Below, piece by piece: positions 1-12,577 of a DNA stretch of 64,000 nucleotides. A model generated the notes under the pieces. That model saw only the letters and a list, made by a program, of their open reading frames with translations, was not told the origin of the DNA and did no database searches. Where the stretch lies: positions 7,530,204 to 7,594,203 of the forward strand of contig OY829328.1 of NCBI GenBank assembly GCA_963691655.1, given 5' to 3'. The position numbers and the translations under genes are program-made. This stretch comes from Toxonevra muliebris (lineage: Eukaryota > Arthropoda > Insecta > Diptera > Pallopteridae). Position 1 is the stretch's first letter. Each line of letters begins with the position of its first letter.

Positions 1-2089
1 CAAACTTTTAAATAGAGATGCGCTCAAAAGTTAAACGAAAAATAAAATGAAATGGCCCAAAAATTGCTAACGACATTTAAAATATTAAACATCATTGCAG
101 AGTCTGAATTTGCTACGTAGCATGCAATATGCAACCAGTTTAACCAACACAAATGAGTTGCTAACATGTTGAAGAAGAAAAAAAAACGCAAATGTCTACA
201 GTTCATTTGGTGATATTTCAATGTGGCAAACAACAACGACGACGACGACGATGCCTCACATGACCTATTAACTAAATAAGAAAAAACAGAAAAAGACTTT
301 TGAAAATGTGAAAAATGACTGTATTGAAGCTAATAAATTGTGTGCGGATGTCGCAGCAGCCAAACCAAATGTACTGCGATTACAATAAAGGAAATCGGAA
401 AATCCGAAAATCACTTAAAAGAAAATATCTTTGTAAAAAAAAAAAAATATAAAACAGCAAACTTTTGAAGCGGAAGATTCTTGTGGAGAAATTCGAAATT
501 CTAATATTATTGCAAATAGTAATAATAATAATAATAATGATGATACTCAATGACTCGTTTCACATATACCCTAGTAAAATGTACGTCACGTTTTTCAAAT
601 TAACCAAAATTGTTGCTACGAGTGGTGCAACACTAACAGCTAAGTAGAAACCTAACAATAACCACCACCAATAGCAACAACGCCAATAATAATAATAGAA
701 ATGATGATTGAATTTTGAGGTGCTGATATTACATTCATATGTAACTAGCTATGGCAGTAGTTAGTATATTGAAATGTGCGACACCTTGTGGCAGAGGTGG
801 TGGCTGGTGCTGCCTGCTTGCTTGTTTGCTTGCCTTTTTAAACCACAACAAACCAATTTCAAATGTCCTCCTCATATAACATTGCGGTGTTGTTGTGCGC
901 GCGGGCCAAAGATCGCTCAACAAAACACATGCAGAATTTCATTTCATTCGATAGAAAATTCGATTTACTATGATAAAGATGTAAGCTTTTTTAGTGCTGT
1001 TGCTGCAACTACTAACAATTGTTTCAAATACAGGCAGTCAGTGAGTCAGTCGTCATTGAGTGCCACTGCGGCGCATTTGCACGCGCGCTCATATTCATAC
1101 ATAGTAAAGTCATTAGAAGTATATTGCATTCATCTTTACACGTTCGTGCTGGTGCACTCAAGGCGTGCAGCGCATGCAGCATGCGCCTGCGTGCTCAATC
1201 ACATTGCCATTGCTAGAACTCAAAGACTAAAGCGCATCTATCTAAGTATCTGTCTATCTATCGCATACCGCAACTCAATAACAATAATAGTAATATGTAT
1301 GTATGTGTGATTCTATTTTGAATCCCTGTTTTTGGAGACTGGTTGTTTTAAAAACATTAGGAAGTGTCTTGTTGTTTCTAACTGTTTTTATTTTTTTTTT
1401 GATTTTTTTTTTTTTAAGAAAAAACATTTACTTATAAATGATTATTTTAAAATGAAGCTTGCCATTTTCAAAACTCTTTTCGTTTCAGAATTAAATTCAA
1501 TTTATCCATTATTTCCCATTGGTGCGTTTGAGCAATACTTAGAAGAAAATTCATAAGATCTATATAAAAACAAAAATTTGTTTATTTTAGTATTAAAATG
1601 GAAACGGAAAATAAAAAAAAAACATAATTTGTACTGACAGCCTGTTCTCTGGAGCGACAAAATAGATCCAAGCAAAAATTTTTCAGTATCACCTCCAAAA
1701 GTAAAAGATGAAATTAGATTAATTAAATAAATAATTCTTCTAAATAACATGACATGCATTGACACTATAAACAAATACAACTCTGTGCAGAAAGGAAAAA
1801 TAGCCCAACTCGACTTGAGATGGAAAATATTTTGTTATTGTATATTTTTGATTATAAATATTAAAGTTGTGCGAATTTCAAAAAAAAATTTTGAAATCAT
1901 ATATCGTTTCAAAAATGGTTGTTGATTTGACTTGTGAAACAGTGCAATAGATTCTATAATATTTCTGTTCAAAGCTGTAGTAGGTTTCAAATTCAATTTC
2001 TGAATCAAGCAAAAATTAAAATTAGGTTAATAAATTTCTGGAAATTAAAACCAACTACGAATACCCGAGAATTTCACTATAAATGAACT
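1..2089. other. Non-coding AT-rich DNA, no gene recognised
   Basis: Contains an (ACG)n run near 229-251, AAT/ATA simple repeats near 520-545 and several T tracts. A 178-codon open frame at 774-1310 on the + strand has random composition with scattered Cys/His and no family resemblance, so it is not called. The segment 740-1240 is clearly richer in G+C than its surroundings. Confidence 0.6.
740..1240. other. G+C-richer island of unknown role
   Basis: This stretch is enriched in GC and CpG-containing words such as GCGGCGCATTTGCACGCGCG, and has repeated TCAGTC/TCAGTG words near 1035-1050 that resemble fly initiator sequences. No DPE-like sequence was found at the correct distance from those words. 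It could be a regulatory element or untranslated exon, but nothing decisive is visible. Confidence 0.2.
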
Positions 2090-2111
2090 ACCACCAGCTC
2101 AAAATACATGT

Positions 2112-2996
2112 TTATCCATCTAAATCCATATTGTCCCCTTCAAAGTAATCCCCATCAACTGCAACACACTTATGCCAACGCTTGATCTAATCCAAGAAAC
2201 ATTTTTTATATTCGGTTTTCGGTATGTCCATCAGTGCTTCCTGCGAAGCACTGCCGAGAGGGCTGCTGAAACGCGTTCCCCGTAATGGGTTCTTAACTCG
2301 ATTGAACAGAAAGAAGTCACAGGGAGCCAAATCAGGTAAATTCGGGGGCTGTTGGACGGTATTTGTTACATTTTTCGTCAAAACATTACGAATAATGATG
2401 GCACTGTGCGACGGTGCGTTATCTTACGTTAATGACGTGGTTTTTTGCTCTCGGCTCATTTGGTGAACGCCATTCACTTGCCTGATGCCTGGATTGCGTG
2501 TCGTACTCATAAACCCATATCTCGTCTCCAGTAATGATTCTTTTGATGAATGTGGGATCGGATTCAGCCTCGCAAATCATGTCTTTTGCGACGTTAACAC
2601 GGTCTCTTTTTGCATGAAATTGAGGTGTTTTGGTACCAACTTTGCTGCTACACGACGGAAACCCAAATCATTAACCAAAATGTCTTGGACGGATCCATAG
2701 GCAATGTTCTAGTCCTCCGCTATTTCTCTGATAGTCAATTTGCGGTTATTGACCAAAATTTCTTTTACTTTATCAATGGTTTCGTCGGTTTTCGATATCG
2801 ATTTTCTGTCACTACATTCATCATCTTCGATTGACTCACGACCACTTTTGAACCGCTCGTGCCACTGGTAAACGACCGTTTTCTTTAGAGAATCGTTGCC
2901 AAAACATTTTTCCAACATTTCCAACGTTCGCGCACCATTAAATCCGTTTTTTACGCAAAATTAAATACAAGTTCGTTGTTGCAAATTTAAATCCAT
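2112..2996 (-). pseudogene. Mariner-family transposase, decayed and internally deleted
   Basis: Tc1/mariner transposases cut and paste DNA using a D,D34D catalytic triad. Read on the minus strand, ATG at 2996-2994 opens MDLNLQQRT, but a stop follows at codon 12. The N-terminal helix-turn-helix region follows (LEMLEKCFGND, YQWHERFKSGRE, SKTDETIDKV, LTIREIAED; about 2709-2950). The first catalytic Asp lies in GDEIWVYEYD near 2500-2529, the second in DNAPSHS near 2402-2425 and the third in LAPCDFFLF near 2303-2330, with the mariner spacing of 34 residues between the last two. KRWHKC and GDYFEGD end the protein. Codons between the KKPR motif (about 2440) and DNAPSHS are missing: some 60-70 residues compared with full mariners of about 345 aa. 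Several stops are also present. Dead copy; terminal inverted repeats could not be matched with confidence. Confidence 0.93.
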
Positions 2997-3229
2997 TTCT
3001 AAAATTGTAAAAAATCGCCAACACACACAGAGATAAATGTACTCTTGGCTACGTAACTTTTGCAAATGTCAAGCTATGATGCTAAGATTTAGAGGGAATA
3101 TCAACAACAGATGTACCAACTTAACAAAGACAAAAAACAGAACTCAAGTCGTAACGATGGGAGCGCCACACGGTGGTTATTCCGGGAAGTTTTTGATCAA
3201 TGTGGTATCATTCCTTGTTTGAATCGAAC

Positions 3230-6200
3230 ATTTCAGAGTCAAATCGTACTCAAAAAATATGTTTGCGTGTAATTTTAGTAAGTTAAAATTAGTACAAAAT
3301 TCTTGAGAGTTTTTTCTGTTTGATTTTCATTCTTTTCTTTCTCATCCATTGTCAATACTCGCATTATATATATTTACCGTAACACATTCTTGCCAAATCA
3401 AATTTCAATAACAATTTTTAAATTCTACTACATGCATACATGAGGCCAATGTCAAAATGGCAGCAAGTTATATGGTCGTAGGTCAGTGTTATCATGTTGC
3501 TATGCAACAAAGTGGTTATGCTTAAACACCAAAAAAAAAGAGCCGTACAAAAGTTTTTTTTAAACGAATCATTAAATTTCGGGTTTAGTTCTGATTTTAC
3601 TTCTAATAGCGCTTAAGAGAAAGTAGCTTAGGTCTTGACATTCTTGTGCAAATAAGAAGACCAGTGGTTTGAGCAACAATTAAAATATTGAGAATAAATA
3701 TCGTAAAGTTTTCCTATTTCGAAGTAATGTTGATAGTATGAATTTTTTCACAAATTTTTCTACATGATAAAATTTAAAATAAGTTGATACTCTGTCTGGA
3801 TAATGTCTATGAATTTTAAAAAAGTGACATGCCCTGAGCAATTCGTCTATAAAAACGAAGCAGACTGCAACATATGCCATTCGCTGTATTCGTAGTCAGG
3901 GTTTTGAGTTGATGGGATTCGGAGGGTAAGTTTATTATTTTGAAGTACTGCGTATAAGTACTACATCTGAGAAAATGCTGTTTGTTATGATAAGGCAAAC
4001 ATTTTTTGTTCTTACACCCATCGTCCATATTCTCTTTCTCTCTCTCTTTTTGCTCCTTCTCGTTCTTTTCTGATGTTCTCGATATACATTCTTCAAAAGT
4101 TTTCGGATTGAATATAAAGTGAAAGTTAGTTTTAGAACTTTTTTGTTGCAGTTACAATAGTATTCCATTATTCTAAACCATTTACCCTGCATGAAAACTT
4201 TTTGAGAATTTTGTACCAAAACCTCGCCTCAGTAGAAAAAAAATGTTTCATTTTTCATAGTAAATAATTATTTCTCATATGTCAAAACTTAAAGAAATAT
4301 GTGAATTTGCACAGAAAATTTCCTAACTTAAAATATAAAAAATGCCGATGAGTGATTGATGGTAAATATCAATGATCTTTTATCTTTTTTCAGTCGTTTA
4401 GCCTTTTTAGCTGGCACTCGATTTCGGGGAGCCCTTAGTGTAAAATCGCACCTAAAACGAGAAATTTGTGTTCAAAACTTTAAACATATTTCAATTTATT
4501 TTTAAGTAAAAAAAAAAACAAATATTAATAATATGGATTTGAAAATTAGCCACTTTTTTTTTAATTTAATATATTCCCACGAAGCCCCTGGAAAATTTCG
4601 GAAATCCCGTGATTATTTAGAGCACGGCAGGATCGTAGATTGGAGAAGCTTGCAGATAAATTGGAAAAAGTTTAAAGGAACAAAAAATTAACCCGTTCAT
4701 TCAGAAATGTCTGGGTCCGCTAGTGCACGGCAGTATATGTGTTTTCGAAAGAATTGGTTTGAGTCCTTTTTTTAAAAAAAAGTTCTGTACTGAATAATAA
4801 CTATCCGATTTAAATTTTCTAAGATGATGTTTTTCTGGATTAAATTTGAATTCTGCTAAATTGATGCTGTTCCAAATTTTATACTTTTCTCTGATTTTAC
4901 TAAAATTTTTCCATGGGTGTACGCGTACTAGTGTAGCAAAGTAGTTGTGGGTATTGTATGTGTGCATTTAGTTGCTAGTATGTTTGAGTACTTCTCTATG
5001 GTATCTTTACCATTGCAGGCATCTGTCTAACTGCAATTTGTGTCTTGGGACATGATGTCGATGTAATGACGATTTGTAGCCAATTATTTCAAATATCGTA
5101 TTGAAATTGATTGTGTGCGCAGCAATTGAAGACATTGCAATGGAATTTCGCGGATGTGAAATATATGTATCTACATAAGTGAGTGTATATGTGTAAATAT
5201 ATACAGATTTATATGAGTATGTATGTATGCATGTATTGGGAGTAAGCTAAATGAGAAAAGTAAAATACAAGATGAGGGTTATTATATGTACCCATAGAGT
5301 TGGGTTATTATGTGCTGCTTCAGCTATTTCGACGACAAAATAAAAAAAGAGCTAGCTAGATACCTAAGTATAGTAAATTTTACTTAGAGCAACATAAATT
5401 TCAGTACCTACCGCTGCTTTTTTGTTTGCTTTTATTCATTTTTTTTTTTTTGTATTTTAGTAAGTACTTAAATTATTACATTTTATTTTTTTAAATAAAA
5501 ATGTAATTGCATTTATACATACAAGCATATGAATGCAACAAACACAAATACAAGTTTACTTGTATTTCTCTTTTTTGTACACATATAAATTCTAATTGGC
5601 ATTTTACGCACACGCTGTTGTTGCTGCCGCTGCTGACCACTGACTGGCCACCACTGCCAACCTTAAAGCACCTTAAAACATCGTCTTAGCAGAGGTCAAA
5701 ACCTTTTTGTTTTTCTTTTTTATTTTCTTTTTAATTTCTTTTGTGTTTTTGTTGTTGTTGTTGTTGTTGTGTTACTAGTATTTGTGCGCCAGGTTACTGT
5801 AAATAGTAGTAAAGAACGCTTTTGCAATTAGATGAGGAAGCAGAAGTTTCTGGCTGTTTGCTATTGCTCTTTGAGATTAAAGATGTTTATGGCGATTGCG
5901 TTAGTTGCAATTATATTTGCCTCTTACATCTTTGATCTGAGGCCAATAACAGCTGTTTTAATGCTACTAATACTACGTAATATTTAATACCAATAATATT
6001 ACACTGGCCGTGTACTTCTACTACTAGATAATTCTTCTATTGAAACAGCAATATTATGTTTATTATCGATAATGGCATTGGGGTGCATCTAGAAGCTGTA
6101 ATTCTGATTGCTTATTATTAAAAGTTATTAAACCTCAGGGTTTCTAACTAAAGTATCTATCTAACTCATACATACATATTTACAAAGCTATGCACACAAG

Positions 6201-6880
6201 TACTTATTTATATTTGAACGTGATGCATGTGATGGCCAGTGTTGCCAATGATGCAATAATGCATTCTTAGTTCTAATAATAAAATTGATTATGCTGCTGT
6301 TTCTGCTATTTCTGCTGCTTACTGTTCATCGCTTTGTGTCTGTCCGTTGATTTAAGTTTGTGCATGTCTGTCTGTTGTTTCTGTTAGCAGTCATGACGAT
6401 TTTGATAATAAAAATTAATAAAGTTTTTATTACCACTGGTCGTTGGTATCGTAGAGGAGCAGCAGTTTGCTTAACATTGATTCTTTTTGTAAGTTTATTC
6501 AGCTATGTGAAATTTTCAGCTTCAGTTCAGTGATATTTAAGGTTCAAAAAACTTTAAGGTTTTTTTTTTTAATATCTATTAATATCAATATTTATTTAGT
6601 AGTCATTTTGTGATATGGCTGTCATTTTTTGTTGTTTGGTAATTAGTTTTTTTTTTTAACTTCATGCAAAACAATTCTCAATAACTTTTCATAAAAATAT
6701 TTATTTGTTACAAGGTTCTCTATTCCGTTTCTTAAGTTCATTGTATAGAGATTATTTAAAATTAAATTTATATTTTAAAATTAAATTATATTAAAAGAGT
6801 AGTTTTGCTGCTTTTTCAGCTTTGTTGGGACGAACATGTTTAAAAAATTCAAATTGTGAGCAAAAAAAATTCAAAAGTTA
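3230..6880. other. Non-coding, simple repeats only
   Basis: No gene or recognisable element. Contains ATGT/GTAT-type simple repeats near 5216-5236, (GTT)n near 5748-5770 and many T homopolymers. The word CATGTTGCTATGCAACA near 3493-3509 is weakly palindromic. Short open frames here (about 60-95 codons) lack family features. Confidence 0.6.
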
Positions 6881-7224
6881 GAGGCCGTTTACATATTACG
6901 TAGCTCAATTCTTTAACGAACCCCCCCCCCCCCCCTTCCCCGTAGTAACGTAACAAATTTCTATTTTGCCTTTTTAATGCACTGTACATCCTTAATATCC
7001 TTTCTGGCCAGTTTTTTCTTCTATAATGATGAACCCTACCCTTTTTCCGTTGAGAGCTCGATATCTCTCACAAAGCTATTCTGATAATATAAAAACACCA
7101 AAACAAAAATGAAGAGAATGGATAGTCTAAAATCGACGTTACGTAACACATCGATGACCTAAATTGATAACAAATTGTCGGGCCCCCTCCTCCCTCGCGC
7201 GTTACGTAATATGTGAACGGCTCC
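6881..7224. mobile_element. Harbinger-like MITE, 344 bp
   Basis: The ends are inverted repeats: GAGGCCGTTTACATATTACG on the left and GGAGCCGTTCACATATTACG read inward from the right. Both ends are flanked by TTA (6878-6880 and 7225-7227), a 3-bp target duplication of the TWA type typical of PIF/Harbinger elements. A C homopolymer (about 6921-6935) lies just inside the left end and a C-rich stretch inside the right. No transposase is encoded, so it would be a non-autonomous element. Superfamily assignment rests only on the flank and the TIR. Confidence 0.72.
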
Positions 7225-7316
7225 TTAGCGAATTTGGTTGAAAATATTTACTCGGGACTTTTTGAAGTTGCTGAATGCAAAGCTTCTGTAGAAATCAGAA
7301 AATTAAAAATGGCGGC

Positions 7317-7405
7317 CTCAAAATGGTGACCAAACAAATTTAAAACCTTCAGAGCATTTTCAGTCAGATTCGTTTACTTAAAAATAGATTGGTCACCATT
7401 TTGAG
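7317..7405. repeat. Perfect 17-bp inverted repeat with 55-bp spacer
   Basis: CTCAAAATGGTGACCAA at 7317-7333 is repeated as its exact reverse complement at 7389-7405. It would form a hairpin. Just downstream, near 7424-7445, is the word GATTCGGATTCAGCG, shared with the TIR element at 43.3-43.8 kb, so this may be the remains of a related element. Confidence 0.7.
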
Positions 7406-9429
7406 TTTTTTGATTTCGAATACAGATTCGGATTCAGCGACCCTAAAACCCTTGGAATACCCATTGATACTCATATCATATTGGGTAAAGCTATTTTTTT
7501 TTTTTGATACTGCTATAGCGGTCACGATGCATAAGTGGCAGGAATTTTTTCGCCTTTATAGAGGTCAGACGCAGTGAAGGGTTTAAAATTACGTTAAAAA
7601 CATATTTTGGCTACTCGGATCCAAAATCGTGTAGGCCTGTGCTGCCTAGCACGGTGTCACTAAACCAACCAGGTGGCTTATAGGAACAAAAGAGAGAAAT
7701 CATAATAATAATAAGAAGAAATGGAATTTAGTTATTTTTTAATTAACTCGATAAGTCAAATTCATATGTTTAAAGAAATTTTAGAATATTTTTGAACAAA
7801 TAATTTCAGAACCTTGGAAAACTTTTAAGGTAAACGAATTTCTAACTATAAACTATGGCGTAGTAAACACAAAAGAAACAGAATTGACCGTATTCCCATT
7901 CAAATACCAACTTATCTATACTTTATAAAACTTATTTGTAGTTAAAAATAATTTATTTTGGTATAAAATAAATCTACCCTTTTTACAAATACTGCCCATG
8001 ACTTTTGAACAGTAATTTTTTTAATTCTAAAAGAATAATTGAATTTCTAACAATACCAATGTTAATGCTCTTCATTACAAACATAAGTACATTCATACAT
8101 ACATATATCAATTATATACAGTAACTTGTTCTTTTGACTAACTTTAACTCTGGGTTTAACCGGAAATGCAATTGCCATAGCGTCAACTGAAGCCAACTGA
8201 CTTCATATTCTATACTTGCAGATATTCATCATTGTTTGTTTGCTTTTTTGTTTATTTGCTTGTTTTATTGGCAATAAGGAATTTAGACATTAACATTCAA
8301 GCATATCGTATGCATGAAGTTACTTTGTCAAAGACAAACATGAACAGAGTCGTCACTCAGCAACTGCATTCATTCTCCCCTCCTCTAATGGATGCGTGCC
8401 TGTGCATTTTAATTGTGATGGGTGGATAATAAAATATTTATGCTATTGTGGATTGAAGGTAATTTTTTCCAATATAAGTGTGATGCAATAATTTAAAATT
8501 AATTTAAAAGTTGACAGTTTGTCTGCTCATTAATGCTTAGAGCAAAATTTATTTATTATTTTATACGATGAATGAAAACAGTAAATAAATTGCATAAATT
8601 AGACACTTGGATACTTTCATAATGCCAATTTGTAAATGCCTGTCTCTCTCAATTAAAAACAGTAGTTAAAGAGTTGAACATTTAATGTGTGATTGGCCTA
8701 AGTATACAAGCCATAACTATTTAATCGTCAACATAATACAGAAGCAACCAACAATTGAATGAAACGTAATAATAAAAATAGCCCCAACTTCACAAGGGAC
8801 TGTGGTCTAACACTTCAAGACAAATACAAAATTAACTGCAAAATTGTTAGCATTAGAAATGACTGCCACTAGAATTGATGAAGACGGGCAAAAAATGATG
8901 ATGAGGATGAAGCACAGGCATGAACACACAGAAAAAAAATATGCATTAGGATTGAAATTGTGTAAAAGTAAAAAGAAAAAAAAAAAAACGTTTAAGTGCC
9001 TTAAAGGAGTTGATTACTTAAGTTATTTATACTAAACTAAAGGGGAAACAAACAACATTTATTACGTATTTTGTTTTTTGTGTTTTGCTGTATTAAACTG
9101 TGTGCTATTTATGCAAATGCAGAACAATCTGCACAAACTTGTACTTGTTGCAGATTTGTTAAAAAAAAAACTTGCACCTGAAGTTGTCCAGGGATTTTAT
9201 AATCAAATGTAAAAGAGATAAAACCGTCGACTTATATTGAATTAAACTTATTGAATACGTATCTTTGATATTTGAATATTGGAATAATTTCTTATCAGTC
9301 CATACAAATTTGCATTATGAGTAAACATCTAAGATACCAGAAAATTGGCAGGCTAGAATAAAATGGCAATTGCGAATTCTAGATTTTTCCCCGTATCCCA
9401 AATCAATGTTCGAATTGAGTCACACAAAT
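7406..9429. other. Non-coding, no gene recognised
   Basis: AT-rich sequence with short poly-A and poly-T tracts, a weak CATACATACATATAT repeat near 8094-8108 and no protein family match in any frame that I could see. Confidence 0.6.
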
Positions 9430-11523
9430 AGAGTTGACTATTGCTGTTGTGACAGCTAGTTGACTCTCTGCTTGTCTCCCTAAATGAGTGCGACGTTGCC
9501 TTCTTAATCACGGGCCAATAGGTCGGGTGTGTCCAGAGTTGGGTAGTAATGATTCCTTTAGGAATTAAATTCCGTCTAAATTCCAATTACATGGAATTGT
9601 AATTGGTACTTTAATGTTTTCAATTCCTTGGCAATGGAATTGATAAAAGTTTAGATTCCATTACAAGGAATTGTAATCGGTAATTAATATTTTTAAATTC
9701 CTAGGAAATGGAATTGGAAAAATTTTTGATTCCATTACAGAGAATTGTATTTTGTAATTAAAAATATATCAATTCCTTAAAGGAATTCAAAATGTAATTG
9801 AATAGAAAGAAATTTAATATTTAAGTGTAATCAATTACTTACTAGGAATTAAAATTCCAATTTAGTTGGAATGATTCCGAAAAAGTAATTGATTCCCTTT
9901 TAGTTCAATTCCAATAAAGCAATTGGTAATGTAATGTAATTGAATTTACCCAGCTCTGGGTATGTTTGTAGAAAGATCCAAACTGCTCTGAATATGATTG
10001 ACTGTTGGTGTTGCTCAAACGGGCTATCGATTAACCCTCTTAAAACTGATGTAATCCTTTCCACCAGGAGAAGGAAAACTGATTGTCTCATTTTACCAGT
10101 ACTCAGAGGAATTACTATTCAGCTACCCATGAAGTGAAATATCTAGGAGTCATTCTAGATAGTAAACTTCTATGGCGTTCTCATATTGAGCTAAATGTAT
10201 CTACGGCTCTGGCAGCTTTTTGTAAATGCAAGGCTATTTTTGGCAAACCATGGAGTCTATCACCTTATAAAGTCTTATGGCTTTATCAGGCTATGATTAG
10301 AACCATCATCACCTATGCATACATAGTCTGGTGGAGCAGACTTAACGTTGACATCGTTAGGAAAGCTCTTGCCAGACTTCAAAGGACTGTGGCCATTTGT
10401 TGTACGGAAGCTTCGCCTACAATACCAGGCCCATCCTTGGATGCATTGCTCAACTTCCTACCTCTTGATATTTTTACTAAAGGAGAGGCTGTATTTTTGC
10501 TAAAGGAGAGGTTTAAGATACTGACATGGACCTAACAGTTCCATCAATGCCATCCGATACAATGCCAACAATTCCAGTTTTAAAACAGCGCTATACAATA
10601 CAAATTCCAGAGGCCCAAACTTGGTTTTTGCCGGGACCTGGGCCGGAAGTTGATTGTAAGCGTATTTTCACTGACGGCTTCAGAATAGAATTCGGTTCGG
10701 GTTGTGGGGTCTTCATTGAAAATGATGGAGTGCACCTTCACTTCTCTCTTGGGTTGTATGCTTCTGTTTTTCAAGCAGAAATTTTTGTAATCATTAAAGC
10801 AATGGATCGAGTCATTGATAATGATTGGAGAGAAAGGAGCATCTGCTTAATTAGCGACAGTCTGGCTGCGCTTAAATCCTTGCTTAATCCTCTAACCACA
10901 TCTAAACTGGTTATATATTGTATATTCAGGCTTGATTATGTTAGAAAAACAATAGCCTGCTGTTGATATGGGTTCCTGGACACTCAGGAATTTCAGGAAA
11001 TGAATCGGCTGATCTTCTGGCCAGAAAGGGTTCGGAAACTGGTTTCCTGGGCCCAGAACCTGTACTCTCTTTGTCGTCTACGGCCATCAAGACCACCATT
11101 AATGAGTGGGTCGACTTGATCCACAATCGTAAATGGAAGGAACTGAGGGGCTTTAGACACACAAAGACCATATTACCTGTTATCTCGAAGCGTCTAACAG
11201 ACTTTCTGTTATCACTTAACAGAAAGAGCTGTAGGCAGCTGGTGGGACTATATACAGATTATTTCTCTTGGGCAGACCACTTTCTTAGTATCTGCCTCGC
11301 TTTCTGCTAGATCATAGTAATCATATTTGGTACTGGAGTGTTGGAAGACGAACACCTGAGCTCTTTAACACCGCATGATCTGCTTAGATTTATTAATAAA
11401 TCTGGTAGATTTAAGTAATAGCAAAAAGGAACACAGAGTATTGTACAATGAACGTAAAACTTGTCTAAGTGCTGTATACTTGAATAGTTCTTTTGCTGTT
11501 CCAAAAAAAAAAAAAAAAAAAAA
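9430..11523 (+). pseudogene. Non-LTR retrotransposon relic: RT C-terminal half, RNase H, tail and poly(A)
   Basis: A degenerate RT piece at about 9430-9533 reads like the palm region (LVDSLLVSLNE, then VAFLITG; the expected YADD is lost with a small deletion and stops). After an inserted MITE the RT continues with SNGLSINPLKTDVIL (about 10010-10055), YLGVILDSKLLWRSH (about 10140) and a thumb region to about 10500. RNase H follows: FTDG near 10665, a QAEIF motif near 10775, SDSLAALKSL near 10855 and VPGHSGISGNESADLLAR near 10970. The C-terminus shows RQLVGL and LTPHDLLRFINKSGRF, with a stop at 11416-11418, then a short 3' UTR and an A run at 11503-11523. Reading frame changes at least three times, so it is dead. 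RT followed by RNase H fits the I/R1/Loa group; the exact clade is not determined. Confidence 0.92.
9534..9958. mobile_element. hAT-like MITE inserted in the retrotransposon
   Basis: The ends are CAGAGTTGGGTA (left) and CAGAGCTGGGTA (right, read inward), 11 of 12 identical. Flanking 8-mers GGTGTGTC (9526-9533) and GGTATGTT (9959-9966) match at 6 of 8 positions, as for an aged hAT target duplication. The interior is built of variations on GGAATTGTAATTGG and its complement, nearly all A+T with no ORF. It interrupts the RT reading frame of the host element, so it inserted after that element did. Confidence 0.82.
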
Positions 11524-12276
11524 TTACCCGTATTATACCAAGCGATGTTGACTGTTATACCTTTAACGAGCTCTGCAGTCTCCAATTAAAGCTCTAGTTA
11601 TGAGTGGGTTGGATATTGCGAAATAAGTGACTCTTGATGGTCTATATAAGAATGTCCATTTAATGTGACGTTGGTTGGAATAACCTCATATTTGAAGTGT
11701 TGAAAGAAGCAATCAAGTGTCTTGGCTTTCTAAAGTGATGTAAGGCATATTTCGCCTTGATTGATTTTCGGGAGAGGTTTGAAATCCGCAGAAACAAAAT
11801 CCCCAAATATCATTTGCCCCAGGTTTTGAAAAAGCCCCAAAGTCCCCAAGCACAAGAGCCTTGAATTTTTGAACAAATAGGCAATGTCGATCGTTTAATC
11901 GATAATGTGAGCTCGGCATTACCTGATAGCTTACGCTTCTAATTTGTAATTGTCCCTTGTTTGCATCGCCTGTTCCACTTTCTCCCATCTTCAATTATTG
12001 TTTTGTTATTATCATTGTCTCCATAAAAAAAACGTAGCAATATTAATTATTTTTTTTACTGTCGATACATTTTCTTGTTATTTCTTTTGTAATATTTTTT
12101 TTTTTTAAAGCTGCAAATAATACCCCAAAAGTTAGTGGAATATTTTCGGTACGAGTGGTATAAATATGTGTCATAAGCGTTTGAATTCCCTAGAAACTAC
12201 CCAACTTTTTTTTTCAAAAAACATTTCTAAGAAGTATATATAAAATTAATTCTTGCACAAGTTGCATTATAAATTT
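11524..12276. other. Non-coding; CCCCAAA-rich patch
   Basis: No gene. Between about 11755 and 11870 there are several AATCCCCAAATAT and CCCCAAAGTCCCCAAG words whose reverse complement resembles the ATTTGGGGATTTTGTGCTTGG core of the 300-bp repeat at 12.3 and 15.2 kb, so it may be a distant relative of that repeat. Confidence 0.4.
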
Positions 12277-12577
12277 GCGATCCGAAAGCCAGGTCGAAAG
12301 GGTTGAGTTAAAAATCCCAGCAAATTATGAATAAAAATACAAAATTAAGAAGATTTTCAAAAATCTTAATAAAAGTAAGTTAAGTTAGAATTCCCAAATA
12401 TTGTCGAAAATGAAAGATTATATTAAGAAGCAAAGCCGTTTCTTTCATTATCCACAATATTTGGGGATTTTGTGCTTGAGGATTTTGTTTTCGGGGATAT
12501 CGAGAGCTACCCCCAAGAAACATTGCAGAAACGTGGGGTCCGTGTTACTCTCTTCTATCGTTATTTCCATGGTAGAT
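12277..12577 (+). repeat. 300-bp dispersed repeat, copy 1
   Basis: Closely matches 15206-15505 in the same orientation, starting at GCGATCCGAAAGCCAGG and ending at TTTCCATGGTAGAT. The copy contains an internal foldback: a left arm near 12390-12420 (ATTCCCAAATATTG, then ATGAAAGA) pairs with TCTTTCATTATCC and CAATATTTGGGGAT near 12440-12470. It also begins with a piggyBac-like end (GAAAGGG followed by TTGA). No coding capacity; the 107- and 116-codon frames over it are not conserved in the other copy. Likely a non-autonomous DNA transposon or a piece of one. Confidence 0.8.

Noticed and set aside
774..1310. 178-codon ORF on the + strand, the longest in the window
   Set aside because: Composition looks random, with long runs from simple or GC-rich sequence; no domain, signal peptide or repeat structure that would support a gene.
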